The translations under genes were made by a program, and so were the position numbers. Below are positions 31,164 to 40,298 of a stretch of DNA of 64,000 bases, piece after piece (position 1 is the stretch's first letter; each line of letters starts with the position of its first letter). The notes beneath the pieces were generated by a model. The model did not search any database. It had not been told where the DNA came from and was given only the letters and a program-made list of their open reading frames with translations. This DNA is from a virus. The stretch covers positions 29,642 to 93,641 of the IMG/VR virus record IMGVR_UViG_3300046507_000506, one strand, 5' to 3'.

Positions 31164-31736
31164 TCAGTCGTGCCCGTCGCCTTCGAAGTGGTGAATGGTT
31201 GTCGTGCTCGAAAACACGTAACCCTCCAGGCCGTAGCGTTTCGCGACCCAGATAGGGAAGGGCGAATCGTGAATTCCGTCGTTCTTTCCGGTGTGGTGCT
31301 GCTTCGTGAGCAGCATGCCGTTGACCGTCATGTCATCCACGAACAGGTACGGATCGCGCGGCCTGACGATCTGCTTATCGTTTTCGAGCGGGTGCGCGGC
31401 CGGAATGACCGTCACAATCGGGTCTTTGAAAAATCCATCCCAATCGAATGCCTGCGCGTGCGGCCCCCACTGGCCTTTTTTGCAATCGGCTGCAAAACGA
31501 TGCCAGTCGATCATGTTCGCCATCGATCTTTCGATGGGATAGTGATGGGCTTCCAGCGGATGACCGCTTTCTTCGGCGGTTGCCCCCGAAATCCAGCAAC
31601 GCCCACCCTCGCGCTCAATCAGTAGCTTTTTCGAGTGCGTGAAAAGCGCCGTCGTCGTTCGCGCCTCATGCCCCGGAATGTTGACTTCAACCGAGAGCGT
31701 TTCACGCTCGACGTGAACCTGTTCTACCGTGCTCAT
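31164..31736 (-). CDS. HNH-like phage protein
   Basis: 190 residues from ATG at 31736, overlapping the endolysin stop by four bases. GGRCWISGATAEESGHPLEA then HHYPIERS resembles an HNH start (C, then HH), and KQHHTGKNDGIHDSPFPIW is a later His-rich segment. It is not a standard homing enzyme; other phage genes with this LTKQHH-TGKNDGIH pattern are annotated as HNH-like. It lies in the lysis cassette. Confidence 0.5.
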   Translation of the reverse strand: MSTVEQVHVERETLSVEVNIPGHEARTTTALFTHSKKLLIEREGGRCWISGATAEESGHPLEAHHYPIERSMANMIDWHRFAADCKKGQWGPHAQAFDWDGFFKDPIVTVIPAAHPLENDKQIVRPRDPYLFVDDMTVNGMLLTKQHHTGKNDGIHDSPFPIWVAKRYGLEGYVFSSTTTIHHFEGDGHD

Positions 31737-32365
31737 GCAATCACTTCCTTCGTCAGTTGCCACAGGCCGATGCGCGCTGCACCGCCGATATCGCCGCCGT
31801 TGACGACGGCCGTCGTACCCTTGAAATTGCCGGTGTCGGCAATCTCGTTCAGGCCATGCGACTTCCAGAACCACGCACCGGCACGCGCTGCGTGCAGGGG
31901 CTGTTCGAGCAGTTCGGGATGCGCGATAACGTCGATCTTCAGGGCCGTTTTTGCGGCGAGGTAGTTCGCTTTTCCAGTCAGGTGCAACAGGCACCGGCCG
32001 CGATACGCAAAGCCGTCGCCGCTCGCCTCGTCGCCGTTGCCTAGCCGGTTTGCGTAGACGTTGTTCCCGATGGCCTGCGGATTGCGTGCGAGGCGCAGCG
32101 CGAGCGCATTGGGCGGGCCGCCCCGTTTTCCGCTCGCGCTGTAGCGGTCCCATGTGTTCGCCAGCCCTTGCGCGGAGTAATTCAGGTTTTCCGACAGCCG
32201 CGACAGGCTTGCCGTCTCGTGCAGGCTTTGTGCGAGGAACATTTCAATGCGCTGTTCCGTCGTGATGCCAAACTCCAGCATCGCGGCATTGATCGCATCG
32301 ACCCATACGGGGCTTGCGGCCGGACCCGGCGCAAGCCGCTGCAATTGCGCAAGCGTGATCTGCAT
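31733..32365 (-). CDS. GH19 (chitinase-like) endolysin
   Basis: 210 residues from ATG at 32365. GH19 lysozyme motifs: AQSLHETASLSRLSENLNYS with the catalytic Glu (LHET), then FAYRGRCLLHLTGKANYLA, and ARAGAWFWKSHGLNEIAD. It cuts peptidoglycan after holin action. No signal peptide is evident, so release depends on the holin. It is coupled to the holin gene at 32365 (TAATG). Confidence 0.85.
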   Translation of the reverse strand: MQITLAQLQRLAPGPAASPVWVDAINAAMLEFGITTEQRIEMFLAQSLHETASLSRLSENLNYSAQGLANTWDRYSASGKRGGPPNALALRLARNPQAIGNNVYANRLGNGDEASGDGFAYRGRCLLHLTGKANYLAAKTALKIDVIAHPELLEQPLHAARAGAWFWKSHGLNEIADTGNFKGTTAVVNGGDIGGAARIGLWQLTKEVIA

Positions 32366-32790
32366 TACGCGCCCTCGCCCGGCGTAGTGCCGCTCATACG
32401 GCTCACCCATGCCACGAAGCCGCTGACGGCCGGTTCAAGGATTCGCGAGCCGCTATAGCCGCCAAGCGTGATGAGCCCGGCCTGCACGACGGATTGCCAG
32501 TTGAAATACGAGCCGAGAAAGAAAATGCAGAGCCCCACCACAATCGAGGTCAACAGGTCTTTCACGATTTCGAGCGCCACGCTTCTGACGACAGTTGCCG
32601 GGTCCGCGATCTTTTGCGCCGTGTACGCCGAGCCGCCGATGATCGCGAGCAGCACTGAGATGCCGATTGCAGCGGGCGGAATGTCGCGCAGGTCATGCGC
32701 GAACGTCACCTGAGCGGCGAGGGCAGCGGCCGACCAAAAGAGCAGCAGGAGCGCGTAAAAGAGTTGTTTCAGTTGCAGGCTTTGAAGCAT
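32365..32790 (-). CDS. Holin
   Basis: 141 residues with hydrophobic segments at about 7-25 (LQLKQLFYALLLLFWSAAALAA-type), 40-58 (AAIGISVLLAIIGGSAYTAQ) and 77-100 (DLLTSIVVGLCIFFLGSYF), and a polar tail. Placed directly before the GH19 endolysin, it fits a LydA/Phage_holin_3-type holin. It times lysis by permeabilising the inner membrane. Confidence 0.75.
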   Translation of the reverse strand: MLQSLQLKQLFYALLLLFWSAAALAAQVTFAHDLRDIPPAAIGISVLLAIIGGSAYTAQKIADPATVVRSVALEIVKDLLTSIVVGLCIFFLGSYFNWQSVVQAGLITLGGYSGSRILEPAVSGFVAWVSRMSGTTPGEGA

Positions 32791-33200
32791 GTCGCGTCCT
32801 TGGAGCGTTGGTGTGCGTCAATCAGAGAAAAGGTCACGACGAGCAGCGCATGCCAAAGACACGCTATCGCGAGGCCCAACGATGCGAGCTTGAGCACTGC
32901 GATAAACAACACGGCGACGTAACAGAAGGCGAGGAAGGCAAAGCCGAAGTGCCGGTGCGCTCGAACCCACGCGAATTGCACCGGCACGAGAGGTGTATCG
33001 TTGATGAGGACATCGAGCGCGCCCGCGATGCCACAGATGAGCATGAGCCAGAGCAGGGTGTAGCCCTCATCGCTAATGGCGATTTGGGCGTACAGGGATC
33101 GCGGCTCATTCATGCCGATGTACCACGTCAGAATGGCGACTCCACAGACGTACAGCCGGAACAGGGCACTTGCTACACACACTTGCGGGCGCGATTTCAT
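32769..33200 (-). CDS. Multi-pass membrane protein of lysis cassette
   Basis: 143 residues with four hydrophobic segments (residues ~15-29, 50-65, 85-103, 112-130). It overlaps the holin start by 22 bases. It may be an antiholin or second holin, judged only by location and topology. The Cys pair at the very end is unusual. Confidence 0.5.
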   Translation of the reverse strand: MKSRPQVCVASALFRLYVCGVAILTWYIGMNEPRSLYAQIAISDEGYTLLWLMLICGIAGALDVLINDTPLVPVQFAWVRAHRHFGFAFLAFCYVAVLFIAVLKLASLGLAIACLWHALLVVTFSLIDAHQRSKDATCFKACN

Positions 33201-33230
33201 CGTGCGTCGCCTTAATCTAGGGTCACGGGT

Positions 33231-33482
33231 TCAGCGCATACGTCTCGCTGCCATCACCTTGCCAAGGCCGCCGATAGCGCGAACGATGTTATCGAGCCGT
33301 TCGCATATCGCCAGGAACCGGGAGCCTTGCGCCTCACGCGCCTTCTTCCAGTCCTCAAACGCTTTGCTCTCAAACAGCGCCTTGCAGTCCGAGCGTTGCA
33401 TGGCCATTGCCTTGTCCAAGGGTTGATCGAAGTTTAAGAACAGTGAGGCGACCTGCTCATTCAGATTTTCCAGTGACGCCAA
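33231..33482 (-). CDS. Small helical hypothetical protein
   Basis: 83 residues; I chose TTG at 33482 because GGTGAG lies seven bases before it. A GTG at 33494 is possible. The sequence has coiled-coil character (AFEDWKKAREAQGSRFLAIC) and a basic end. It overlaps the gene ending at 33457 by 26 bases. No family recognised. Confidence 0.45.
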   Translation of the reverse strand: MASLENLNEQVASLFLNFDQPLDKAMAMQRSDCKALFESKAFEDWKKAREAQGSRFLAICERLDNIVRAIGGLGKVMAARRMR

Positions 33483-34236
33483 GCGCAAGCTCACCGACGA
33501 CGGAACGCACGAGAAATCGCGCCGCAGGCGTGACCGCCTGCGCTCCGTGCGGTAGCAGTTTAGGCAGCACAATGACGCCCTCGCGGTCGAACCAGATTCT
33601 GAAAAACTGCGTGTCGCGGTCGAGCGCAATGCGATACTGCGCATACATGCGGTCGAACGTGGACGCAGGCAGGCCCGCCATCACGGCGATGCGCTTCGCC
33701 AGCCATTTCACATAGCCGGTTGCGTCCACGACGGCATCAGGCACGCCCTGCTCGTGATCGGATGCGCGCAGCAGTTGGGCGGCCATTGCAGCCGTCATCC
33801 AGTGCGCGACGCCTGTGAGTGTTGTCGAGCCTTGCAGCGATTCAATCGCTTCGGCCATTGCGCCGGTGAGCGGGTGAAGCGTCCAAGTATCGCCTGCCTC
33901 CTCGAACGTAGAGGGCTCAGGCAGGTCGCGCGCAACGTCCAGATAGTCTGACAGCGTGGACGTGTCGGTGACCGCGTAGTCCGGCCGATCCTCGCGCGTA
34001 TGCACGCAATAGTGCGCGAGGGCAAAGAGGCGTTCGCCGACGGTCCACGCGCGCGTATCGGACACATGGCGCGGCGAAGGCACGCCCGCGTATTCGACGG
34101 CGCGGCGCAAAAACTCGCTCATCGTCGCCTCGTGCGCGGTTTCATGCGTCTGACAGAGCGCGATTTCGTCGCCAAACGAGAGTTCGCGAAGGCGTACATC
34201 AAGGCGCGCGGTGCGCAGGGGTTCGAATCGGATCAT
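33457..34236 (-). CDS. Hypothetical tail/baseplate assembly protein
   Basis: 259 residues. It is mainly helical with several conserved-looking Trp and His (LCQTHETAHEATMSEFLRRA; HWMTAAMAAQLL). Position between a baseplate-type gene and the lysis cassette suggests a morphogenesis or chaperone role, as seen for T4 gp26-like proteins. I see no firm match. Confidence 0.4.
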   Translation of the reverse strand: MIRFEPLRTARLDVRLRELSFGDEIALCQTHETAHEATMSEFLRRAVEYAGVPSPRHVSDTRAWTVGERLFALAHYCVHTREDRPDYAVTDTSTLSDYLDVARDLPEPSTFEEAGDTWTLHPLTGAMAEAIESLQGSTTLTGVAHWMTAAMAAQLLRASDHEQGVPDAVVDATGYVKWLAKRIAVMAGLPASTFDRMYAQYRIALDRDTQFFRIWFDREGVIVLPKLLPHGAQAVTPAARFLVRSVVGELALGVTGKSE

Positions 34237-35078
34237 TTGATGTTGAAATAGCCCGCAACGTCTCGGCGGTCGATTGCCGTGAGCGTCGCAACGGTGAGTT
34301 GAACGGCCACATTGAGCACTTCACCCTGGCTTGTGCGCGGCACGGTGAAGGGCTTCGAAATGCTCTCGATGACGATAGGCAGGATGGTCTGATCGCCGTA
34401 TTTCATCGCGAGCAGTTGCGGCGCGACGGATGGGTAAATCGTTTCGAGCGGGCTTTGCTTCAGCCCGTTTTGCAGTGCGCCCGAAATGACGCCCTGATCG
34501 GCCAGATACTGCGGCACCGCCCACTGTTCGAGCTGCGTGACCGGCTGGCGGACTTCGGTGTACGGGTCGATGAGCGCACGAAAATGCGCCGTGAAGGAAA
34601 ACTTGACGGGCGGCATACCGGAGAACACCTGCGTCGAGTTCAGCTTGGTGATGCCGGTGCGGCCGGTCGCGCTGCGCAGTAGCTTTCCAACATCGCCCTG
34701 ACTGGCGTCGCCTCCCAGCAGCGCCTGTAAATCCGCCGTCAGCGTGCCCGATTGCAGCATGCTCGACAGGGTCGGCACTTTCGATTCAGCGCCCGCGCCC
34801 TCAAACGGACTCGTCCAGTTCAGCGTCATTTCCTGCGAGCCGTCCGTGAGCGGTGCCCATACCTCATAGCCGTCATCGACGGTGAAGTTATCTGCGGCCG
34901 ACAGGGTGCGCGTGTCAAAGCTCTGCACCCAGTCATTGCCGTTATCGGCGCGCTTGACGGGGTAGAACTTCGCGATCAGGTGCTGATTGAGCCCGTCCCA
35001 TTTCGAAGACAGGATTTTGGCGGTTGGCGTCTGAGCCGATGACGGCGCGGCGGCCGACGAAAAATCGTTGAACGACAC
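34233..35078 (-). CDS. Baseplate or tail-structure protein
   Basis: 281 residues from GTG at 35078. A longer frame from 35120 would start inside the terminator hairpin, so I rejected it. The sequence is beta-rich with a central EVWAPLTDGSQEMTLNWTSPFEG and ends in QLTVATLTAIDRRDVAGYF, like tail-tube or baseplate wedge domains. No enzyme motif. It overlaps the next gene by four bases. Confidence 0.45.
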   Translation of the reverse strand: MSFNDFSSAAAPSSAQTPTAKILSSKWDGLNQHLIAKFYPVKRADNGNDWVQSFDTRTLSAADNFTVDDGYEVWAPLTDGSQEMTLNWTSPFEGAGAESKVPTLSSMLQSGTLTADLQALLGGDASQGDVGKLLRSATGRTGITKLNSTQVFSGMPPVKFSFTAHFRALIDPYTEVRQPVTQLEQWAVPQYLADQGVISGALQNGLKQSPLETIYPSVAPQLLAMKYGDQTILPIVIESISKPFTVPRTSQGEVLNVAVQLTVATLTAIDRRDVAGYFNIK

Positions 35079-35102
35079 AGGGGCAGTCCGGCAGAAAGGG
35101 GA

Positions 35103-35136
35103 GGGGAAACCGCCCCGCACGAGAGCGGGGCGGCAA
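35103..35136 (-). terminator. Hairpin terminator between virion genes
   Basis: CCGCCCCGC and GCGGGGCGG form a 9-bp GC stem with a short loop; on the minus strand TTT follows. It separates the EF-hand protein gene from the baseplate-type gene. Confidence 0.6.
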
Positions 35137-35152
35137 AGCGTTCAGCCTGGCG

Positions 35153-35893
35153 TTACATGCCCGACTGGGTACGCTTGCGCATCGACTTCATGCGCTTGAG
35201 CGTGGCCGATGCCGAGTGCGACTTGCGCAGCATCTTTTTGACGGCAACTTTCTGCTTTGCCGACAGCCGGACGTTGCCCGACACACGCTTGTTGACCTTC
35301 ATTTTCTTGCCGCCGCGCACAACCGTCGTGCGCCGGTACGTCGCGTCATAGAAAATCTCGCCAGCAGTGCTGTCGAAAATCGCCGTCTGCGAATCGTCAT
35401 CGAAAGCAAAGCCGTCGATATCCTCAGCCGCCGCGTCATCGTCGCTCGGTAGCGAATCAGCGAGGAGGTCTTTCACGCGCAGTGCAACGTCGTTGTCGCC
35501 ACCGTTGAGCAGCGCGTCGCAGTCTTCCTCCGAGACGCCCTTGGCGTTCAGGTAGTCCCACACGTAATCGAGCAGGACCGCCGCGACCTGTGCCTCATCG
35601 TCGGAAATCTCACCGTCCTTATCGACGTCAATCACGCCGATCACGAGCATCAGCAGGCGGTCTGCCATGCTCTCGCCCTCGCCGAGGTCAGACGGGTCCG
35701 TGTTGGCCCATTCCTGCACGATGGCGGCGGCCTTCACGCGCAGGTCCGTCGAGGCGTAGTCGGCCGAATCGCCGCCAACGTCGTCGTCGGTCGTGTTATC
35801 GAGCAGGGTCTTTCCCTTGCCCTTGCCCTGGGCGGGCACTGCGGGGCTCATCAGGCCGCGCAGCAGGTCCGATGCCGGGTGCATGCTTTTCAT
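35153..35893 (-). CDS. Acidic virion-region protein with an EF-hand motif
   Basis: 246 residues. Residues 89-100, DVDKDGEISDDE, fit a canonical calcium-binding EF-hand loop (D1, D3, D5, G6, I8, E12). The middle is very acidic (DDDAAAEDIDGFAFDDDSQT), while the end is strongly basic (KQKVAVKKMLRKSHSASAT and on). It follows the tail sheath gene. It could be a structural or maturation protein that responds to calcium. No known family. Confidence 0.5.
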   Translation of the reverse strand: MKSMHPASDLLRGLMSPAVPAQGKGKGKTLLDNTTDDDVGGDSADYASTDLRVKAAAIVQEWANTDPSDLGEGESMADRLLMLVIGVIDVDKDGEISDDEAQVAAVLLDYVWDYLNAKGVSEEDCDALLNGGDNDVALRVKDLLADSLPSDDDAAAEDIDGFAFDDDSQTAIFDSTAGEIFYDATYRRTTVVRGGKKMKVNKRVSGNVRLSAKQKVAVKKMLRKSHSASATLKRMKSMRKRTQSGM

Positions 35894-35905
35894 GTTTCAG
35901 ATTCC

Positions 35906-37537
35906 TTATGCGGAAACGGTTTGCGTGATGTAGATCGCACGCGCCACGCCGTCGTAATGCAGGCCGTAGGTCACGTCCATGCGGTCGGCCGGGCGTTGAG
36001 CGTTGCGCGTCACGGTGAACGTGTAGCCCTTGTCGCCCAGTGCGCTATCGTCCGAAGCCACGAGCCAGCCCGACGAACGCGCGCTGAAGAACAGGCTTTC
36101 GAGAAACTTCTCCATCTTGCCGATAGCAATGTCCATCGGCTTCTGAAGCGCTTCCTTGCCGTACTTCGACACCATGTCGTCAAACGAGCCCGCCATTTCA
36201 GCGACAGACGCGAGCTTGAGATAGCCGGTCGTTTTCTTCGTGGTGAGCGAGTCCGTGAACACGTATTTGCCGCCGCTGTTGTACTTCTCGAACAGCACCG
36301 GATTGATACCCGCGTCAGCGAGGTCGCTTTTCTCGGTGATATCGTCGGGCGTCACAAGCTGCTTGACGCCGGTACGCGGCAGAACCCAGTCAGAGCCCGC
36401 AATCGGAAAATTCTTCGGCGCGAGGCCAAAGCTATTCGTCTGCGCGTTGCGCGCGCAGCGCAGGCCCGCTTGCAGGCCACCTGTGCCGATCACCGCCTTG
36501 CCACCATTGACCGGATCATCCGTTTGCAACGGAGCCCAGTAGACGGTCACATACTCCTCATCAAAGTCAAACTGGTTGATGAAGGTGATCCCAGCCGCCA
36601 CGGTGAGCGAGCCGGGCACGTCCACCACGAGGTGACGGTTTGCACGAACGTTGAGCGCGGCCTGCTTCGAGATTTGCGCGACAGACTGGGAGCCCGCCGT
36701 AATCATGTAGCCGTAGTCGAACGTCGATTGTTCCAGCGCGGCAATAACGCGGTCATAGTCCGCGCTTGCGTAGGCTGTGCCGCCTTCCGTGAACAACACC
36801 TGAACATCACTCGATGCGACTTTGTTGTTGCCGTTCGTGTCGCGTCCGTAGCAGTCAGCAATAGCCGGAATGCTTGCGTCTGCTGCAACGTCGAGTTCGA
36901 TCAGGTCGGTTTGCGCGGCGAGCAGCGAGCCGATGAAATAATCCTTGCCGTATTCGTCTGTTGCCGACGGGTCGAGCGAGCCGGTTTGCGTAAAGCGCAC
37001 CGTGACGCCGTCCGGGTCCAGAATCGTGAGCGTGATAACGTCGTTCGCGACCGGCTGGCCGCTCGTGGCGTCTGTCGCCTTTGCCGCGCTGACCTGATAG
37101 ATCGAACCGTCGTTGTAGCACTCGCGATCCAGCAGCGCGAAAACATACGCCGTCGTTGGCAGGGCGGCCGACGTGCTCCAGCTAGATGCGCCAGTCGCCG
37201 CGTCGATGTTGTACACAAGGTACTTGTTGACGGCTGCGCTCGTGGTCAGACGGCACACGACAGCCGTACGCGCGCCGTTGTTGACGGCCTCGTAAGTCTG
37301 CACGTATGCCTCGTTGAGAGCCGACACGCGAAGCGATTCCGGCGAGCCGAGCTTGCGCCGGATATTGCCGCGATCCACGAGAAACGGCAGGTCGATACGG
37401 CCGCGCTTGAAACGGCCAAGCACCGACATGACCTGATCGCTCTGATCGGTCACGAACCCGTCGGTGTTGTCACGCTTCGGATTCAGTTGCACGCCCGGTT
37501 GCGAGCCGAGCGAGCGGGTATGCGGGTAAAAAGACAT
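35906..37537 (-). CDS. Tail sheath protein
   Basis: 543 residues, typical of sheath proteins. N-terminal SQPGVQLNPKRDN, DKYLV-type strands, and GRFKRGRIDLPFLV match the domain-1 pattern of contractile sheaths; the C-terminus ends in DYVGLHYDGVARAIYITQTVSA-like beta strands and SDDSALGDKGYTFTVTRNAQR. A contractile tail means myovirus. It lies downstream of the capsid gene. Confidence 0.75.
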   Translation of the reverse strand: MSFYPHTRSLGSQPGVQLNPKRDNTDGFVTDQSDQVMSVLGRFKRGRIDLPFLVDRGNIRRKLGSPESLRVSALNEAYVQTYEAVNNGARTAVVCRLTTSAAVNKYLVYNIDAATGASSWSTSAALPTTAYVFALLDRECYNDGSIYQVSAAKATDATSGQPVANDVITLTILDPDGVTVRFTQTGSLDPSATDEYGKDYFIGSLLAAQTDLIELDVAADASIPAIADCYGRDTNGNNKVASSDVQVLFTEGGTAYASADYDRVIAALEQSTFDYGYMITAGSQSVAQISKQAALNVRANRHLVVDVPGSLTVAAGITFINQFDFDEEYVTVYWAPLQTDDPVNGGKAVIGTGGLQAGLRCARNAQTNSFGLAPKNFPIAGSDWVLPRTGVKQLVTPDDITEKSDLADAGINPVLFEKYNSGGKYVFTDSLTTKKTTGYLKLASVAEMAGSFDDMVSKYGKEALQKPMDIAIGKMEKFLESLFFSARSSGWLVASDDSALGDKGYTFTVTRNAQRPADRMDVTYGLHYDGVARAIYITQTVSA

Positions 37538-37571
37538 TTATTCCCCTTGATCGGATTGCCTGGAGGCCCGC

Positions 37572-37946
37572 TTAGGCCGTCGCGCCGTCGCTTTCAGCGG
37601 CCGTCGGCATTTCTGCCTCATCGTCCAGTTCCTCGATGCGCAGCGCGTTCGGCGCGGCCGTTTCGCCTTCTTCCGGCTCGACGGGCTTGTAGTGATCGCT
37701 CACCGAAAGGATGTATTCGCAGTCGGTACGGTGACGCTTGAGCGCGTCCTCGTCGCGCACGGTGTGCGGCGCGCTCGAACCCGGCGCGACGTACGTTCCG
37801 CCGATCACCCACGGTTGCGCGGTGTCGTTGACGAGCTTCATCTGACGCGGAAACTTCGGCAGGTTCGCGTCATCGGCGGGCGTGGATGCTGCCGCGAGCG
37901 CGGCGTTCGTTGCGGTCTTTTTGGGTGCGGTTTTGGTCGTTGCCAC
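37572..37946 (-). CDS. Small virion-associated hypothetical protein
   Basis: 124 residues. A Lys/Ala-rich N-terminus (KTAPKKTATNAALAAAST) precedes a beta-rich core (MKLVNDTAQPWVIGGTYVAPG) and a very acidic end. It lies between the capsid and sheath genes. It may be a head decoration or head-tail joining protein. No firm family. Confidence 0.45.
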   Translation of the reverse strand: MATTKTAPKKTATNAALAAASTPADDANLPKFPRQMKLVNDTAQPWVIGGTYVAPGSSAPHTVRDEDALKRHRTDCEYILSVSDHYKPVEPEEGETAAPNALRIEELDDEAEMPTAAESDGATA

Positions 37947-37972
37947 GGTGATCCTCTGAATTCAGTTCGGGA

Positions 37973-38007
37973 AACGGCGGCACCGCTAAAGAGCCGGTGC
38001 CGCCGTT
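37973..38007 (-). terminator. Stable hairpin after capsid gene
   Basis: AACGGCGGCACCG (37973-37985) and CGGTGCCGCCGTT (37995-38007) form a perfect 13-bp stem just after the capsid stop. There is no T run on the minus strand, so it may slow RNA decay or reduce read-through rather than end transcription. Confidence 0.5.
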
Positions 38008-38031
38008 GGTCATTCGCTTGCGCGAGACGGC

Positions 38032-39669
38032 TTACTTCAGGTTGATAACCGTGATGAGCGCCGCGCCCTTGGTGGACATGACATGCGGGTTGACCGCATT
38101 GAACGAACGTGCCGAGAAGCCGTAGCCCGACTTCAGCGCTTCCGTCACACCCAGTTGCTCGAACATCGGGGCTTGTGCGTCGCCCATGATGATCGGGCAG
38201 CGTGCCGTCTGCGTGGAGCGGCCCACGCCGAGGATTTCCGCCGTCGTGCCGTCCGCAGCTTCGTTGACGACCTTCGGCGAGTAGTACACCTCGAACTGGC
38301 CGAACAGACGACCCACGCGGTAGATACCCGGACGGTCAACGATGCCCGACGAGACGAACAGTTCCTGCGGCATCGAGCGGAATTGCGCCGCGACCGACTT
38401 CGTCACGTACAGATGCGTGATGCCGTGGTCTGCCGTGTCTTCGGCCATCTGCTGCGACGCGAGGCCGAGCACCGCTGCGAAGTCCTGCCAGATTTGCGCA
38501 CGAACTTTCTGCTGAATCTGCACGCTGTATTCGTAGTCGAACACGCGGTTGTTCTGGAACTTCGCGATGCGCTTGGCCTTGGCCAGCGCGTCGTAATGAC
38601 GCTCCATCGAGAACTGGCCGCGCACCGACAGCATCGCTTCCGCGCCTGCGTCAACGCCGACTTCGTTCGCGAACTGCGAGCGCGATTCCGGCGTGACCTG
38701 ATAGAGCGCACGGTACGGAGCGGCGAACAGTTGGAACATTTGCGCCTGCACCTGCATGCGCGGCGTCACGCTTGCGTCGGCTTCATAGTCGATGAACGAC
38801 TCAGCCGTTACGACCGTGCCAGCCGGGAAGGCGGGCGTCGGCGTAACCGTCACCGTGCCGGTGCCCGGATTGACCGTGCCCGAAAGCGCGTAATCCGTGC
38901 CTGCCAGCGTCAGATGGCCCACGATGGGCACCGCCGCAGCCGTGCTCGGGCCGTTGGACACTTCCGTTGCCGCGACGAGGCCATTCACGTAGATGATCGA
39001 ACGGCCGCGCAGCAGGATATTGGGGTTGCCGCCTGCCGTTTGTGCCGTGAACGTGAACTTGTAGTCGGTAGTGCCCACGCCGCTGTTCGGTGCGGCGAGG
39101 TCGATCGAACGCGACGACGACATGTAATTGCCGCCCTGCGCGATACCGTCCATCAGGTCGCCCTGGTTGTAATCACCAAAGTTCGAGCCTGCCTGGTGGG
39201 TCACGATAATCAGTCGCGCCTCGTTCGAGCCGCGATCCGCAGGCAGATAGCCTGCGAACGGGCACGCTTCGGCCAGTGCGCCGAGAATTGCGATCACCGG
39301 CGCATTCGGCGCGAGCGAAATCTGATCGTGGTGCGAGTTGGTCGCCGAGTCGAACAGGGTATGCGCCTGATGGATCGCCGACAGGATCACGTCGCCCGAC
39401 GGCAGCATGCCGTGCTGTTCCTGATACTTGCGAACGCCGTCGAACAGTGCGCCGACGATTTGCTTTTCGTCGTCCGCTGCGCCGAGCAGTTCCGAAAGCA
39501 CGGCGGGCGGCGTAACGCCGTTTTCGCCGCCACCGATCACAGCCGTCGCGGCCGATGCCGAGTCGAACAGCGTGTTGGCTGCCGCGCCGGTATGCGCGAC
39601 CGTCTTACGGACGAACGATTCGAGTTCGTCTTGATCCTGCAAGTTGAATTTGGATTGAGTTCCGCTCAT
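38032..39669 (-). CDS. Major capsid protein
   Basis: 545 residues. A helical N-terminus (residues 5-60, with the scaffolding-like LFDSASAATAVIGG) is followed by a HK97-type pattern: long helix around 115-140, beta strands, and a late YEYSVQIQQKVRAQIWQ and LFVSSGIVDRPGIYR domain. It is the only large gene between the DarA-like protein and the sheath and has its own hairpin leader. No prohead protease is seen nearby. Confidence 0.6.
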   Translation of the reverse strand: MSGTQSKFNLQDQDELESFVRKTVAHTGAAANTLFDSASAATAVIGGGENGVTPPAVLSELLGAADDEKQIVGALFDGVRKYQEQHGMLPSGDVILSAIHQAHTLFDSATNSHHDQISLAPNAPVIAILGALAEACPFAGYLPADRGSNEARLIIVTHQAGSNFGDYNQGDLMDGIAQGGNYMSSSRSIDLAAPNSGVGTTDYKFTFTAQTAGGNPNILLRGRSIIYVNGLVAATEVSNGPSTAAAVPIVGHLTLAGTDYALSGTVNPGTGTVTVTPTPAFPAGTVVTAESFIDYEADASVTPRMQVQAQMFQLFAAPYRALYQVTPESRSQFANEVGVDAGAEAMLSVRGQFSMERHYDALAKAKRIAKFQNNRVFDYEYSVQIQQKVRAQIWQDFAAVLGLASQQMAEDTADHGITHLYVTKSVAAQFRSMPQELFVSSGIVDRPGIYRVGRLFGQFEVYYSPKVVNEAADGTTAEILGVGRSTQTARCPIIMGDAQAPMFEQLGVTEALKSGYGFSARSFNAVNPHVMSTKGAALITVINLK

Positions 39670-39701
39670 GTCTTAACCTTGAAAAATGGTTTCTTCAAAC
39701 A

Positions 39702-39724
39702 AGAGCAAGGAACCCCCTTGCTCT
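39702..39724 (-). promoter_or_regulatory. Stem-loop in the capsid gene leader
   Basis: AGAGCAAGG and CCTTGCTCT form a 9-bp stem with a 5-base loop, 33 bases upstream of the capsid ATG. It may act on mRNA stability or translation. Confidence 0.45.
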
Positions 39725-39785
39725 GATCGAGATTTCATTTTCAGAGCGGTTTTACAAGGCGCTTCGTCGAGTTTTCCTAAACCCG

Positions 39786-39809
39786 AAAAGCCCTGTTTTT
39801 AAGGGCTTT
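39786..39809 (-). terminator. Terminator after DarA-like gene
   Basis: AAAGCCCT pairs with AGGGCTTT around TAAAAAC on the minus strand, followed by T. It overlaps the stop of the DarA-like gene, and the capsid gene follows, so capsid mRNA may start separately. Confidence 0.65.
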
Positions 39810-40291
39810 CAGGCTAGTTGCGCCTTCAGGTTGTCGCGCTTTTCCGTTGCCTGCGCAATCTCTGCGTTGAGAGAATTGACCTTCTCAGTCCACACCTGTT
39901 CGAGCTTCGGTGCGGCCGTGCGAATCGTGGCGGGAAGCGCGAGCTTGACCTTGGCCTGTTGCTGCTGAAACTTCGCGCGGCTCTTGTCCATTGCCGAGAC
40001 GATTTCCTTGATCGCCGCGCCGTGGTCGTCGGGGTTTTTCAGCGGAATTGACCTGCCGTTGAGCTTGACCTGCGCAACGTCACCCGACGCATTCACGCCA
40101 AAGCGCACCTGCTGACTATCGGCAAAGCCGAACTGGACTTCCCGATACTCGACGCCAAGCGTCTTTTTCGTTTTCGGGTCTACGTCCACGGTCGTGACCT
40201 GCGCACCCGCCTTGGCGAATGCGCGCACGGCGGCCTTGACCGATGCGTCTTTGTGCGAGAGGTTGTAAATGTCGAAAATCAGGTTTTTCAT
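39809..40291 (-). CDS. DarA N-terminal-domain protein (defence against restriction)
   Basis: 160 residues. The core VEYREVQFGFADSQQVRFGV then AQVKLNGRSIPLKNPDDHGA matches the DarA_N pattern of P1-type anti-restriction proteins, which are packaged in the head and injected with DNA. A C-terminal coiled coil (AEIAQATEKRDNLKAQLA) follows. It sits directly before the capsid gene, consistent with head association. Confidence 0.65.
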   Translation of the reverse strand: MKNLIFDIYNLSHKDASVKAAVRAFAKAGAQVTTVDVDPKTKKTLGVEYREVQFGFADSQQVRFGVNASGDVAQVKLNGRSIPLKNPDDHGAAIKEIVSAMDKSRAKFQQQQAKVKLALPATIRTAAPKLEQVWTEKVNSLNAEIAQATEKRDNLKAQLA

Positions 40292-40298
40292 GGTTGCC

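Noticed and set aside
35879-37741. 620-codon plus-strand frame opposite the sheath gene
   Set aside because: Antisense shadow; the minus frame encodes the sheath.
38083-39726. 547-codon plus-strand frame opposite the capsid gene
   Set aside because: Antisense shadow with Arg-rich composition.
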